This document shows, in pieces, positions 47,974 to 58,600 of a DNA stretch of 64,000 nt. Every line of letters starts with the position of its first letter. Within the stretch, counting starts at the first letter, position 1. Source of the stretch: Yoonia sp. (GTDB lineage: Bacteria > Pseudomonadota > Alphaproteobacteria > Rhodobacterales > Rhodobacteraceae); contig NZ_JAFMHJ010000007.1 of NCBI RefSeq assembly GCF_017854565.1, positions 1 through 64,000 on the forward strand, written 5' to 3'. The notes beneath the pieces are model-generated. The model had not been told where the DNA came from, did no database searches, and saw nothing but the letters and a program-made list of their open reading frames with translations. The translations under genes were made by a program, and so were the position numbers.

Positions 47974-49486
47974 AACGAGGATGACGGCACCTGCGCCGAA
48001 CGTGGTTTTGGACGCGTTACTGGCAAGCCCGTCGCCTGCGCCGCGACTAAGCGAAATCGGCAAGGTGGCCGAGGTGGGGGACGGTATCGCCGTTGTCACC
48101 GGCTTGCAGCGCGCGTTGTCGGAAGAGGTGCTACAGTTTTCAGGCGGCGTGCAAGGTATCGTGCTTGACGTTGAGCCGGGGCGTCTGGGTGTTGTTCTGT
48201 TGGGACCTTCGGACCGCATTGGTGTTGGCGACAGCGTCGTTAGGTCGCACAAAGTGGTCGGGACGAAGGTAGGTCCGGGGCTACTGGGTCGTGTCGTGGA
48301 TGCGCTTGGCGCGCCGCGCGACGGCAAGGGCCCGATCAACGCGCAGGCGGTGCGACCGGTCGAGGCGGAAGCCCCGAAAATTCTGGATCGCGAGGCCATC
48401 ACACGGCCTCTGGCCACAGGGATCAAGGCGATTGATGCGGCGGTGCCTGTGGGGTTGGGACAGCGCGAGCTGATCATCGGGGACCGGCAGACCGGCAAGA
48501 CATCGTTGGCGGTGGATGCCATTATCAACCAAAAGAACACCGATGTGATCTGTATCTACTGTGCCATTGGCCAGCGCGGTGATGCGGTTGCAAAGGCGAT
48601 TGGTGCGATCCGTGCCGGTGGCATGATGGAGCGCACGATCGTCATCTTTGCGGGGGACGAGGACGCTGCCGGTCTGGCATATGTCGCGCCCTATGCGGCG
48701 ATGACGATGGCCACGTTTTTTTCGGACCAGTCCAAAGATGTTCTGGTGGTGATGGATGATCTGACACACCACGCGCGATCGTACCGCGAGTTATCGCTCT
48801 TGCTGCGTCGCCCACCGGGCCGAGAGGCATTTCCCGGCGATATCTTCTATATTCATGCGCGACTGCTGGAACGGGCAGGGCAATTCACCAAAGCGGCGGG
48901 CGGCGGGTCGATCACGGTTCTGCCGGTCGTCGAGACGCAGGCCGAAAACCTGTCTGCATATATTCCGACGAACCTGATTTCTATCACCGATGGGCAAATC
49001 TATCTTTCGCCACGGTTGGTGCGGAAAAACCAGTTTCCGGCAGTTGATCTGGGGGTTTCCGTGTCGCGGGTGGGGGGGAAGGCGCAAAGCCGGGCATTTC
49101 GCGCCGTGGCCGGGAACTTGCGGGTGATGTTGTCGCAGTTTGAGGAACTGGAGGATTTCGCCCGGTTCGGCACGCGGTTGGATGATGAGACGCGGGCGCG
49201 TTTGACACGCGGTGCCGCTGTCCGGTCGGCGCTGCGGCAAGCGGAACGCGATCCAATGCCCGCTATTGAGCAGTTGGCGGTTTTGGTCGCCGCGATAGAC
49301 GGGAAGCTCGATGGGTTGAGTGACCTGCAGTCGTCACAGGTCATGACGCGTCTGCGCGCGGCAGCAGCGAAAGACCTTGGTGATATTGCCAAACGGATTT
49401 CGCAGGACGCACCGCTCAGCGATGACGACCGCAGCCGGATGGTCGCGCTTGGCGAACAGGCGCGCAAGGCCGAAGGAGGGTCGTGA
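47963..49486 (+). CDS. atpA: N-type ATPase alpha subunit
   Basis: The 507-residue non-catalytic nucleotide-binding subunit has P-loop GDRQTGKTS, and [34 protein letters not shown] in the second half is unmistakable. ATG 47963 overlaps atpF by 11 bases; ATG 47981, with GAGG directly before it, is an alternative start six codons later. It is next to last in the operon and linked to atpG by TGATG. Confidence 0.94.
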   Translation: MYTETRMTAPAPNVVLDALLASPSPAPRLSEIGKVAEVGDGIAVVTGLQRALSEEVLQFSGGVQGIVLDVEPGRLGVVLLGPSDRIGVGDSVVRSHKVVGTKVGPGLLGRVVDALGAPRDGKGPINAQAVRPVEAEAPKILDREAITRPLATGIKAIDAAVPVGLGQRELIIGDRQTGKTSLAVDAIINQKNTDVICIYCAIGQRGDAVAKAIGAIRAGGMMERTIVIFAGDEDAAGLAYVAPYAAMTMATFFSDQSKDVLVVMDDLTHHARSYRELSLLLRRPPGREAFPGDIFYIHARLLERAGQFTKAAGGGSITVLPVVETQAENLSAYIPTNLISITDGQIYLSPRLVRKNQFPAVDLGVSVSRVGGKAQSRAFRAVAGNLRVMLSQFEELEDFARFGTRLDDETRARLTRGAAVRSALRQAERDPMPAIEQLAVLVAAIDGKLDGLSDLQSSQVMTRLRAAAAKDLGDIAKRISQDAPLSDDDRSRMVALGEQARKAEGGS

Positions 49487-50382
49487 TGGCGCAGACGCTT
49501 GAAGCACTGTCGCGCCGGACGGCCAGCATGCAAGGTATTCGCAGCATCGTTCACACGATGAAAACCCTTTCGGCGATCAATGCCGCACCCTATGACCACG
49601 CCGCGCGCGGGATCGAAGCCTATCACGACACCATTCTGCTGGGTCTTCAGGCGTTTCTGGCCCGCTATGGTCCGCTTGACATGTCGGGGGCAAATGTCGC
49701 GACGCGGGTGCTGGTTGTTTTCGGGTCTGACCACGGCCTGTGCGGGAACTACAACGAGGCGCTGGCGACCCATGTTGCGCAATATCTTCAAAGCAGGGCG
49801 GACGAAGACACCAGCGTTCTGTGTGTTGGGGCGCAGATGGCCCACGCGCTGTCGGATGAGGGGATCGCGGCAAAAAGCACATTTTTTCCACCCGCGTCCG
49901 TTGATGGGATTGAGCGGCTTGCCAATCTTCTGACGCGGCATCTGGACGATATCAGACAGGCGATGAACCCGCGTGAAATGGCTATTTCGCTTGCTTATTT
50001 TGCCCGTGAAACCCCCAATTCACAAAAACCACAGGTCAGGGTGCTGTTGCCGCTTGATCCGGAGCTGATTGGCAAACTTGCGCACGCGCCATGGCAATCG
50101 CGCAGTCGGCCATTTTTCTCCATGGCACCTGATGATCTGCTCAGGGAGATCATCCGCAACCATCTGTTTGCAAGCATTTTTCGCGCGGCTGCCGACGCCT
50201 TGGCGACTGAAAACGCAGCGCGACTTGCGTTGATGCAGCAGGCCGAGAAATCGGTTGATGACCGGCTTGAAGAACTGGTGGCAGATATGCGCACGATGCG
50301 GCAGAGTGAGATTACCAGCGAGCTGATGGATGTCATTATCGGATTCGAGGCATTCAAAAAGAAAAAAGATCGCCCGTCGTAG
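49486..50382 (+). CDS. atpG: N-type ATPase gamma subunit
   Basis: The 298-residue rotor shaft has N- and C-terminal helices forming the coiled coil (LEALSRRTASMQGIRSIVHTMKTLSAIN and SEITSELMDVIIGFEAFKKK) around a Rossmann-like middle (VLVVFGSDHGLCGNYNE). It is divergent from housekeeping gamma but correct in length. ATG 49486 overlaps the atpA stop, with GGAGG upstream. Last gene of the operon; it ends 12 bases from the convergent acyl carrier protein gene, with no clear terminator between. Confidence 0.9.
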   Translation: MAQTLEALSRRTASMQGIRSIVHTMKTLSAINAAPYDHAARGIEAYHDTILLGLQAFLARYGPLDMSGANVATRVLVVFGSDHGLCGNYNEALATHVAQYLQSRADEDTSVLCVGAQMAHALSDEGIAAKSTFFPPASVDGIERLANLLTRHLDDIRQAMNPREMAISLAYFARETPNSQKPQVRVLLPLDPELIGKLAHAPWQSRSRPFFSMAPDDLLREIIRNHLFASIFRAAADALATENAARLALMQQAEKSVDDRLEELVADMRTMRQSEITSELMDVIIGFEAFKKKKDRPS

Positions 50383-50394
50383 GCTGTTTTCGAC

Positions 50395-50640
50395 CTAGGC
50401 CGCTTGGGTGCGCAGATAGGCCGCAAGCGCGTTGAAGCTGCGCATTTCGGGATAGTCGGTCTCTGGCATATCAAGGTTGAAGCGTTTGCCCAGTGCGGTG
50501 ACGAGGTTGAGAAAATCCATGGAGTCGATGTCAAACTCGTCGCGCAGGTCCTGTGCGGGATCAATATCGTCAAGGCTGATATCGGGCGCGATGCGGTGCA
50601 GCTCTTGGGTCAGGGCGGTTTCAATATCCTGATCTGTCAT
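50395..50640 (-). CDS. Orphan acyl carrier protein
   Basis: The 81-residue acidic four-helix protein has the phosphopantetheine site at Ser40 in FDIDSMDFLNLV. It is not the fatty-acid AcpP, since no fab genes are near. It is the last gene of acsA-pdh-E2-acp and overlaps the E2 stop by 4 bp. An ACP tied to acetyl-CoA production and facing a PHA synthase could carry an acyl group between the two, for example as hydroxyacyl donor, but no transacylase is visible here. Confidence 0.9.
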   Translation of the reverse strand: MTDQDIETALTQELHRIAPDISLDDIDPAQDLRDEFDIDSMDFLNLVTALGKRFNLDMPETDYPEMRSFNALAAYLRTQAA

Positions 50641-51806
50641 AGTGTGTCCGGCGTTTGCAGGTTTTTGTCGATGGTATTGAGAAACAGCGCACCGCGACGG
50701 CCATCGCTGACGCGATGATCGGCGGCCAAAGTCACGGTGGCTGTCAGGCGCGCAGCGACCTGTTCGTCGTGGACCCAAGGCCGCATGGCAGGGGTGCCGA
50801 TGCCGACAATGGCGACCTGTGGCGGGTAGATGATGCCGTAGAGCCGATCCACGCCGCGATCCCCAAGGCTGGTGAGGGTGATCGTGGCATCGGACAATTC
50901 GCGCGCGCGAAAACGCCCGGCGCGGACCCGCGTGATCAGGTCCCGCATAGATGTCATCAGATCATCGAGACGCTGCGTGTCGGCATTGAAAATCGCGGGG
51001 GCCACCAATCCGCCGCTGCGCAGGCTGATGGCAAGACCTGTGTGGACCGCATCGCTTTGATGAAACCCATCATCGGTAAAGTGGCCATTCATTTCCGGGA
51101 CTTTGACGACCGCGTTTGCGATGGCTTTGAGGTAAAGTGCGCCCAGCAACAGCCGGTCATCCGGCGCGCGATCTGCGTTTTCTGCGCTGACAAAGGCCTG
51201 CGCGTTGGTCAGATCGACAGTGTGGGACAGGTAGTAATGCGGTATGTCGCGTTTTGAGCGCGTCATCGCGGCGGCGATGGCGGTGCGCATGTCGGTCTGT
51301 GCGGGTGGCCTGTCATTTTGGGTCAGCATGGCAATGTCGGACCGGGTAATGGGTGCGCCGGATCGGGTTGCGACGGTGCTTGGGTCGATCCCGGTTTGCA
51401 CCGCCAGACGGCGCGCCGCAGGGCTGATGCGCCGGCGCGGGCGGTCATCGGGGATCGGCGTGTCAGGTGGGCCGGGTTTGGGCGGGGCCGGTTTGGGCGG
51501 GGCCGGTTTGGGCGGGGCCGGTTTGGGCGGGGCAATATCCGGGATAGCCGGTGCCGCTGCGGCACTTTCGCCCTTTTCCCGGATCATGGCGAGCGGCGTG
51601 CCGACGGCGACGTTGGTGCCGATATCGACCAGCCAATTGTCCAATATGCCATCTTCGAACGCTTCGATCTCGATCACGCCCTTTTGGGTTTCGACGGCGG
51701 CAATGATATCGCCGCGCTGTACCGCGTCGCCCGGCGACACAAGCTGTTCAACCAAGGTGGCGTCCGTCATATCGGCGCCCAGCGACGGCATGAGAAATGC
51801 GCTCAT
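50637..51806 (-). CDS. Dihydrolipoamide acyltransferase (E2)
   Basis: The 389-residue E2 has one lipoyl domain (about 1-76; lipoyl Lys42 in [11 protein letters not shown]), a Pro-rich linker (92-117) of PPKPA units, a peripheral-subunit-binding domain (about 124-160, [17 protein letters not shown]) and a catalytic domain ending in DHRVSDG with the active-site His near 364. It transfers the acetyl group from E1 to CoA. It is translated after E1 with ATGA overlap. No E3 gene is nearby, so a housekeeping dihydrolipoamide dehydrogenase must serve. Confidence 0.9.
   Translation of the reverse strand: MSAFLMPSLGADMTDATLVEQLVSPGDAVQRGDIIAAVETQKGVIEIEAFEDGILDNWLVDIGTNVAVGTPLAMIREKGESAAAAPAIPDIAPPKPAPPKPAPPKPAPPKPGPPDTPIPDDRPRRRISPAARRLAVQTGIDPSTVATRSGAPITRSDIAMLTQNDRPPAQTDMRTAIAAAMTRSKRDIPHYYLSHTVDLTNAQAFVSAENADRAPDDRLLLGALYLKAIANAVVKVPEMNGHFTDDGFHQSDAVHTGLAISLRSGGLVAPAIFNADTQRLDDLMTSMRDLITRVRAGRFRARELSDATITLTSLGDRGVDRLYGIIYPPQVAIVGIGTPAMRPWVHDEQVAARLTATVTLAADHRVSDGRRGALFLNTIDKNLQTPDTL
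51476..51533. repeat. 15-bp tandem repeat inside the E2 gene
   Basis: There are 3.9 near-identical units of GTTTGGGCGGGGCCG on the plus strand, encoding the PPKPA linker repeats on the minus strand. Identity at DNA level beyond codon need suggests recent slippage, so linker length probably varies between strains. Confidence 0.9.
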
Positions 51807-53803
51807 GGGGTGGCGCCCATCAGGTGTTTGACTGTTGCCACGATCTTGGCGGTTTGGGGAATGGCGGCCTGTTCGAGATGTTGCGCATAGGGGATTGGCA
51901 CCTCTTCGCTGCAGACACGGGCCAAGGGGGCGTCCAATTCGTAAAATGCGTCTTCGGCCAGCCGCATACCGATTTCGGCGGACAGGCTGCCGCTTTTCCA
52001 GCCTTCATCGACGATCACGGCGCGCCGGGTTTTGGTCACGGAGGCGATGATGGTTGGCATGTCCAGGGGGCGCAGGCAGCGCAGGTCGATGACTTCGGCA
52101 GATATGCCGTCGTTGGCCAGCTGATCTGCGGCGTCCAGCGTTTTGAACAGCGAACCACCATAGGTGATCAGGGACACATCCGTGCCAACCCGGCGGATTG
52201 CGGCGCGGTCGATGTCAACGGCACCTGCGTTTGCGGCGATGTCACCTTCGCGGTTATAGAGCATGACATTTTCAAATATCAGAACTGGGTCCGGGTCCTG
52301 CAATGCGGTCCACAGCATGCCTCTTGCATCGTCCATGGTGGCGGGGGCAAGGACGCGCAGGCCGGGAATATGGGCATACCAGCCTTCTAACGAATGTGAA
52401 TGCTGTGCGGCCAGTTGTTTGCCCGCGCCTGTCGCCATGCGGATCACAACCGGCACGCCAAACTGGTTGTTCGACATATGGCGCAGTGTGGCAGCCGTGT
52501 TCAAAATCTGATCAAGGGCCAGAAGCGAGAAATTCACCGTCATCAATTCGACGATGGGGCGCATCCCGGCGATGGCGGCACCGATCCCCGCCCCGGTGAA
52601 CCCGGATTCAGACAGCGGTGTGTCGCGAATGCGATCTGGCCCGAACTGGTCCAACAGCCCTTTGCTGACAGCATAGCATCCGCCATAGTGGCCCACGTCT
52701 TCGCCCATCAGGAAAACACCGGGGTCGCGGGTCATGGCATCGACGATCGCGGCTTTCACGGCCTCGCGGTAGGTTGTTTTCATCATCGGGCCGGGGGGCG
52801 CGGGAACCGGCGGTGCAGGGCGATCCGGCGAGGTGACAAACCGTGTCAGTGATTGCACAGGTTCGTCGGTTCCGGCCTCTGCAAAGGCCACGGCCTCTGC
52901 GATCTCTTCATCAATGCTGACGATGATCTTCGACACTTCATCGGCGTGTACAAGGCCGCTGTCCTGCAACCACGTCTGAAACCGCAAGATGGGCCCTTTC
53001 TTGCGCCATTCTGCGATCTCCTCCTTGGAGCGATAGAGTTGTGCGTCGAACATCGAATGGGCGCGAAAACGGTAGGTGCGACATTCGAGGAAATACGGTT
53101 TTCCGGTCTTGGCAATGTAATTCAGGGCGCGGCGTGCGGCGACTTCGACGGCGACGATATCCATGCCGTCAACGGCTTCGCTCTGGATGCCATAACAGGC
53201 AGCTTTTGCGCTGATGTCGGTTTGAGATTCAGACAGGTGCAGTGCCGTGCCCATTGCATAGCCGTTGTTTTCGCACACAAACATGACGGGCAATTGCCAT
53301 AGCGCGGCAAGGTTGAGGCTTTCGTGAAATTCGCCTTCTGCGGCGGCACCTTCGCCGGAAAAGCAGGCGGTGACGGTATCGTCCGTGGGACTTAACCTAT
53401 CGGCCAGTGCCAGCCCGACCGCCATGGGTAGGCCGCCGCCGACGATTGCGTTACCGCCGTAAAACCGGTGATCGCGGCTGAACAGGTGCATGGATCCGCC
53501 GCGCCCGCCAGCGCAGCCTTCGGCCTTGCCGAACATTTCCGCCAAAATGCTGCCCATGGGGATGCCGCGGGCCAGAGCATGGCCGTGTTCGCGGTAGGTG
53601 GCGACAACGCGATCCTGAGCGGAGAGCAGCGGAATGATGCCGGCGGCAATGGCCTCTTCGCCATCGTACAGGTGCAGAAAGCCGCGGATTTTTTGCTGGG
53701 TGTACAGTTCGGCGCATTTGTCTTCGAACCGCCTGATCCGGATCATGTCTTTGAGCAGGCTGCGCACGTGCTCGTGATCAAGCCGTGGTTTGAGATTGGT
53801 CAT
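51803..53803 (-). CDS. Pyruvate (2-oxoacid) dehydrogenase E1, alpha-beta fusion
   Basis: The 666-residue fusion comprises an E1-alpha domain (about 1-320), a Pro-rich linker (325-341) and an E1-beta domain (341-666). The thiamine-diphosphate motif runs from GEGAAAEG near 150 to ENNGYAMGT at 178-186, with GEG in place of the common GDG. The beta half shows [16 protein letters not shown] and [18 protein letters not shown]. Alpha and beta are usually separate genes. It decarboxylates pyruvate or a similar 2-oxoacid (acetoin dehydrogenase E1 is a relative) and acetylates E2. ATGA overlaps link it to acsA and E2. Confidence 0.9.
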   Translation of the reverse strand: MTNLKPRLDHEHVRSLLKDMIRIRRFEDKCAELYTQQKIRGFLHLYDGEEAIAAGIIPLLSAQDRVVATYREHGHALARGIPMGSILAEMFGKAEGCAGGRGGSMHLFSRDHRFYGGNAIVGGGLPMAVGLALADRLSPTDDTVTACFSGEGAAAEGEFHESLNLAALWQLPVMFVCENNGYAMGTALHLSESQTDISAKAACYGIQSEAVDGMDIVAVEVAARRALNYIAKTGKPYFLECRTYRFRAHSMFDAQLYRSKEEIAEWRKKGPILRFQTWLQDSGLVHADEVSKIIVSIDEEIAEAVAFAEAGTDEPVQSLTRFVTSPDRPAPPVPAPPGPMMKTTYREAVKAAIVDAMTRDPGVFLMGEDVGHYGGCYAVSKGLLDQFGPDRIRDTPLSESGFTGAGIGAAIAGMRPIVELMTVNFSLLALDQILNTAATLRHMSNNQFGVPVVIRMATGAGKQLAAQHSHSLEGWYAHIPGLRVLAPATMDDARGMLWTALQDPDPVLIFENVMLYNREGDIAANAGAVDIDRAAIRRVGTDVSLITYGGSLFKTLDAADQLANDGISAEVIDLRCLRPLDMPTIIASVTKTRRAVIVDEGWKSGSLSAEIGMRLAEDAFYELDAPLARVCSEEVPIPYAQHLEQAAIPQTAKIVATVKHLMGATP

Positions 53804-55545
53804 TGCTCATCACTTTCCAAGGTCGAAATGTCACCTTCGGGTAAGCCAAGTTCGCGTGCTTTCAGCAGGCGCCGCATGATTTTGCCGCTGCGGGTCTTGG
53901 GCAGGTTGGTGCGGAATACCATTTCCTTTGGCGCGACGGCCGGACCCAGCCGGGTGCGGGCGTGCCCCAGCAGTTCCAGAAGCAGCTGATCGGTGGGTTC
54001 AATGCCGGGTTTGAGCGCGACAAAGGCTTTGACGCGTTCACCCGCCGTTTCATCCGGCACGCCGATCACGGCCACCTCTGCGACGGCGGGATGTTCCATC
54101 AACGCGCTTTCGACCTCGAACGGTCCAATCAGATGGCCCGCGCTTTTGATCAGGTCATTGCTGCGACCGACGAACCAATAATATCCATCGCTGTCGCGCA
54201 TCGCCAGATCACCGCTGAGATACCAGCCATCCCGAAAACATTTGTCGTAGCGCGCGGTTTCGTGCAAGTAGCCGCGCATCATCGACGGCCAACCTGGACG
54301 CAGCGCCAGTTCGCCGATGGCGCGCGGTTCGGTCAGTTGGCGCAGGCCGTCATCAGATGTCGCGACGATGCCGGCCTTGATCCCCGGCAATGGCTTGCCC
54401 ATAGAGCCGGGCTTGACGGGCATGGCGGCGAAATTGGCGATCATGATGCCGCCGGTTTCCGTTTGCCACCAGTTGTCATGAAAGGGCATGCCAAAGGCAC
54501 TGTTGCCCCAGATCACGGCTTCGGGGTTCAGCGGTTCACCGACGCTGGCCATAAAGCGCAGAGACGTGAAATCATGCCCCTTATGCGCGTTTTCCCCGGC
54601 CTTCATCAGCATGCGAATGGCGGTGGGTGCTGTGTACCAGACGTTCACCGCCTCTTGATCCAGAATATCGTACCACCGCGCGACATCGAATTCCGCCTCG
54701 TCAACGATCATGGTCACACGGTTCGTCAACGGGGCGATGATCCCATACGATGTGCCCGTCACCCAGCCCGGATCAGCGGTACACCAGTAGGTATCGCCGG
54801 GCCTGAGATCGAGCGCGAAGCGACCCGTGATGTGATGGGCCACGACGGCATCATGCACATGCACGACGCCTTTGGGTTTCCCGGTGGTGCCGGAGGTGAA
54901 GTGCAGAAGTGCGGTATCTTCGGGGTCCATTGCTTCGGTGGCAAAGCGGTCCGATGTGGCATCCATCAGCGTGGACAGGCGTTTGGTATTGGCCGCGTCG
55001 CCATCGGTGAGAAAGACGCTGCGCAAATCGGGCAACGCGTCGCGCAGCGCGCTGACCTTGCGCTTGTAAAGCCGTGCGGTGGTAATCAGGGCGTTTGCGC
55101 CGCCAATTTCCATCCGGGCGCGAATGGGTTCGGGGCCAAATGCCGAAAACAGCGGGCAAAAGACGCAGCCTGCTTTCAATGTGCCAAGCGCCGCGATGTA
55201 AAGCTCTGGTGTGCGGCCCAGTAATGCATAGACGCGGGCGCCTTTTTCGAGGCCCTGATCGCGCAGGACATTGGCAAAGCGGTTGGTCAGGTCCGACAGT
55301 TCCTGATAGGTAAATACCGTCCGGGTGCCGGATTTGGAAATCCAGCGCAAAGCGACCTGTGGGCCGTGGCCGGCAAGCACGTGCCGCTCGATCGCTTCGT
55401 GGGCGATATTGAGGCGGCCCCCGGGCAGGCCATTGATCAGCTTGCGTGCGTCATTCCATGAAAAACTGTCATATACGGCGGCGTAATCGGCCATATTGGC
55501 CGCATTTGCCACCTGTTTGGATTTTGGGATTGTGCCGTATTCCAT
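53800..55545 (-). CDS. acsA: Acetyl-CoA synthetase (AMP-forming)
   Basis: The 581-residue adenylate-forming enzyme makes acetyl-CoA from acetate, ATP and Co[13 protein letters not shown] is the A3 phosphate loop, [10 protein letters not shown] the A5 motif and [10 protein letters not shown] the A7 hinge; [13 protein letters not shown] carries the catalytic lysine that is the usual acetylation target. It is shorter than E. coli Acs (652), more like AcsA of Bacillus. First gene of acsA-E1-E2-acp; a CRP/FNR-type dyad lies about 70 bases before its start. Confidence 0.92.
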   Translation of the reverse strand: MEYGTIPKSKQVANAANMADYAAVYDSFSWNDARKLINGLPGGRLNIAHEAIERHVLAGHGPQVALRWISKSGTRTVFTYQELSDLTNRFANVLRDQGLEKGARVYALLGRTPELYIAALGTLKAGCVFCPLFSAFGPEPIRARMEIGGANALITTARLYKRKVSALRDALPDLRSVFLTDGDAANTKRLSTLMDATSDRFATEAMDPEDTALLHFTSGTTGKPKGVVHVHDAVVAHHITGRFALDLRPGDTYWCTADPGWVTGTSYGIIAPLTNRVTMIVDEAEFDVARWYDILDQEAVNVWYTAPTAIRMLMKAGENAHKGHDFTSLRFMASVGEPLNPEAVIWGNSAFGMPFHDNWWQTETGGIMIANFAAMPVKPGSMGKPLPGIKAGIVATSDDGLRQLTEPRAIGELALRPGWPSMMRGYLHETARYDKCFRDGWYLSGDLAMRDSDGYYWFVGRSNDLIKSAGHLIGPFEVESALMEHPAVAEVAVIGVPDETAGERVKAFVALKPGIEPTDQLLLELLGHARTRLGPAVAPKEMVFRTNLPKTRSGKIMRRLLKARELGLPEGDISTLESDEQ

Positions 55546-55608
55546 GTCTTCTGCCGTCCTGCCAACGCGGGTTCAGGGCGACTGTAGCGCCGTGCATGAT
55601 ATTGCCGG

Positions 55609-55622
55609 GTGATCAAGATCAA
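55609..55622 (-). promoter_or_regulatory. FNR/FixK-like box upstream of acsA
   Basis: On the minus strand TTGAT-CTTG-ATCAC matches the FNR/FixK consensus TTGAT-N4-ATCAA at 9 of 10 positions. Its centre is about 70 bases upstream of the acsA ATG, which would place a transcription start some 30 bases before the gene if it sits at -41.5. It overlaps the end of the glucan synthase gene. Confidence 0.6.
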
Positions 55623-58600
55623 TTCGGTGCCGCCGTGGACCGTGCCGTGGGCTGTGCCGTGCCCTGCGCGACCAAGCGGACCACCGCGCGGGTCGATTTG
55701 CCCTGACCGGGAAAGCGCAGGCTGGTCGGGTCGGAGGGTGCCCCGTCGATGCGCAGCTCCACATCTGCGTGGCCCAGATGGTCCGGGTCCTCGATGATGA
55801 TTGTCAGATCGCCCTGCGGACTGCGCAAATGCACCGTTGCACCGCCCCAATCGGTTGGCATGCAGGGTTTGACGATCACGTTATCGGCGATGAATCGCAG
55901 CCCCAGGATACCGTGGATCGCCAGTTGCCAGGTCCAGCCCGCGGCACCGGTGTACCATGACCAACCGCCAACCCCGATCATGCTGCCGCCGGACACATCG
56001 CCGGGCAGCACATAGGGTTCGCGCAGATAATGCGCCGCATCGCCGACTGTCGCGGTGCGCCGGATCGGATTGATCGTGTCGAAGACCTGCCATGCGCGGT
56101 CACCATCCCCAAGGGCCGCAAAGGCCAGCCCGATCCATGTCGCCGCATGGGTATACTGGCCACCGTTTTCCCTGATGCCGGGGGGGTAGGCCCGAATGTA
56201 GCCGGGGTCGCGCAGGGTGTGATGGAACGGCGGATCAAGCAGGCGGATGAGGCGATTTTCGCGGTCAATCAGCCGGGTGGCCGCCGATTGCATCGCGGTG
56301 CGTGCGCGGTCGTCGGGTGGGTCGCCTGACAGAATGCGCCATGCCTGTGCGATCAGGTCAATCTGACATTCATCATTCCGGTGGGACCCCCATGGTTCAC
56401 CGCCGTCATCGAAGGCGCGCATGTACCACGCCCCATCCCATGCAGTTTGGTCAATCGCTATCCGCAGCTTTTCGCAATGCGTTTGCCAGCGTGCGGCACG
56501 GCTGGCCTGATCCGGCCAAAGCTCTGCCAATGGCGCAAACAGGCGGGTTGTCGCGATCTGGAACCATGCCAGCCAAACGCTTTCGCCCTTACCATCATCG
56601 CCGATCCGGTCCATGCCGTCGTTCCAGTCGCCGGTGCCCATCAGGGGCAGGCCGTGTTGCCCGGTGCGGATCATCCGGTCCATGGCCCCTGCGCAATGTG
56701 CGTAAAGCGTGCCTGTTTCGCCCGGATCGAACTGCGCATAGCGGTCATGTTCGTCAGGCCCGAGCGGTGGCCCGGACAAAAACGGTACTTCTTGGGTCAG
56801 GATGCCGGTGTCGCCGGTGGTTTCGACATAGCGCGCGGTAACATACGCAAGCCACAGATAATCATCGGAGCAGCGTGTCCGCACGCCACGTCCCAGCGGC
56901 GGATGCCACCAATGCAGCGCATCGCCCGCATCGAACTGGTGCCGCGCTGCGCGCAAGATCTGGTCGCGCGCGCGGGCCGGGTCGGTGAACAGCACCGCCA
57001 GCACATCCTGCAACTGGTCGCGGAACCCGTAGGCACCGCCTGCCTGGTAAAACGCGCCCCGTGCCAGCAGCCGGCAGGCGATGTTCTGATAAGGCAGCCA
57101 GCGGTTGACCATGAGATCCAGCGCCGGATCAGGTGTCTGCACCTGAACCGCATTCAGCCGACTTTCCCAGAATGTTCCGACATCGGTCAACGCGGCTTTG
57201 GTTGCATCGGGGTTGCGCCATCGGGTAATCAGCGCCGCCGCCATTTCCGGGTTATCGGCCTGGCCAAGAATGAAGACGACCTCTTTTGTCTGACCGGCGG
57301 CAATATCGAGATGGACCTGATAGGCGCCGCACGCCTCGCTGCCGGGTGAAAAGCTGCCGCCAAGATCCCAGCGCTGCATTGCGTCGGGGGCGTCCACCGT
57401 GCCCTCTTTGCCCAGAAACGCAAGTTTGTCACCGGTGATGCTGTGCGGATCGAGCGAGGCAGTCAGAAAGGCGGTCTTGGTCCCAAATTCCGGGTTCCAG
57501 CCATTGCGCGCCATGATGGCTTTTGTTGTCGGGTCATAGACACACCGCACATGCGGCTTGGACACGCTTGCCATCGCACCCAGCAGCCATTCGACATAAT
57601 AGGTTGCGGTGATCCGGCGGTTCTGGCCCGATACATCGGTCATACGCAGCCGGATCAGCTTGACCGGCGCATCAGGCGGCACGGTCACGCGCAGTTCCTG
57701 TTCCAGTTGCTGACTGTTCTGCCGCCAGACCGTGTAGCCGGTGCCGTGCCGTATCTGGCAGGTCACTGCGCGGCCCAACGGGGCTGGCGTCGTGGTCCAG
57801 AACTGCGCCGTCGCTTCGTCGCGCAGGTACATGACTTCGCCCGGTGCGTTCGTGACCGGGTCATTGGACCACGGGGTCAGCCGGTTTTCCCCGCAGTTGT
57901 CCGCCCAACTGAACCCCAGCCCGCTTTCGCTGACCATGGTGCCAAAGGCTTCGTTGGCAAGGATATTGCACCATGGCGCGGGGGTGGATCGGCCCGGATC
58001 AAGCTGGATCACATAGTCGCCGGTGTCCCGGTCAAAACCGCCGAATTCATTGTCGAAATCCAGCGCGGCGGGCCTTGGCAGCGGTTGGGCCGCAGCAAAG
58101 CTGATGGTCTGGGTCGGCTCAAAAACCGGAACGGTCGTGGTGTGGGCCAGGATATCATCCAACCGTTTACTGAGGTCGTGCACGTGCTGATCAAATGCCA
58201 CGTAGGCGGCGGCCACAAAGGCGCGCCGGACCTGTGGCTGCATCTGATCGGCACCGACAAGATGGATTCCGCCGCGTTGCCCCAGAAACTGTTCTGTCTT
58301 CGCTTCGCGCAACAGCGACATGACCTGATCGCGCAGTGGCGCGTCGTAGCCTGTCATGCTGGTGTGCAGGACCACCAGATCTACCGACAAACCGCGGTGC
58401 CGCCAAAGGGATTGCGCGCGCACCAAGATATCAAGCAGCGCCATGTTGTCGATATCGGCCATTTCGATCAGCAAGATCGGCAGATCGCCCGAGATGCCAA
58501 ACCGCCACAGCTCTGGCTGGCCTGCCCAATCGGGTGCGATGCCGTCGGGCACTTTGCGCAGGCGTCCTGTGGGTTCGAGCAGCAGCGAAGACAGGACCTG

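Noticed and set aside
51476-51533. Short direct repeats as a CRISPR array
   Set aside because: Units are 15 bp with no spacers and encode an in-frame PPKPA linker.
53962-55224. 420-codon plus-strand frame inside acsA
   Set aside because: It mirrors acsA codons, is rich in His, Gln and Arg without any family motif, and has no ribosome-binding site.
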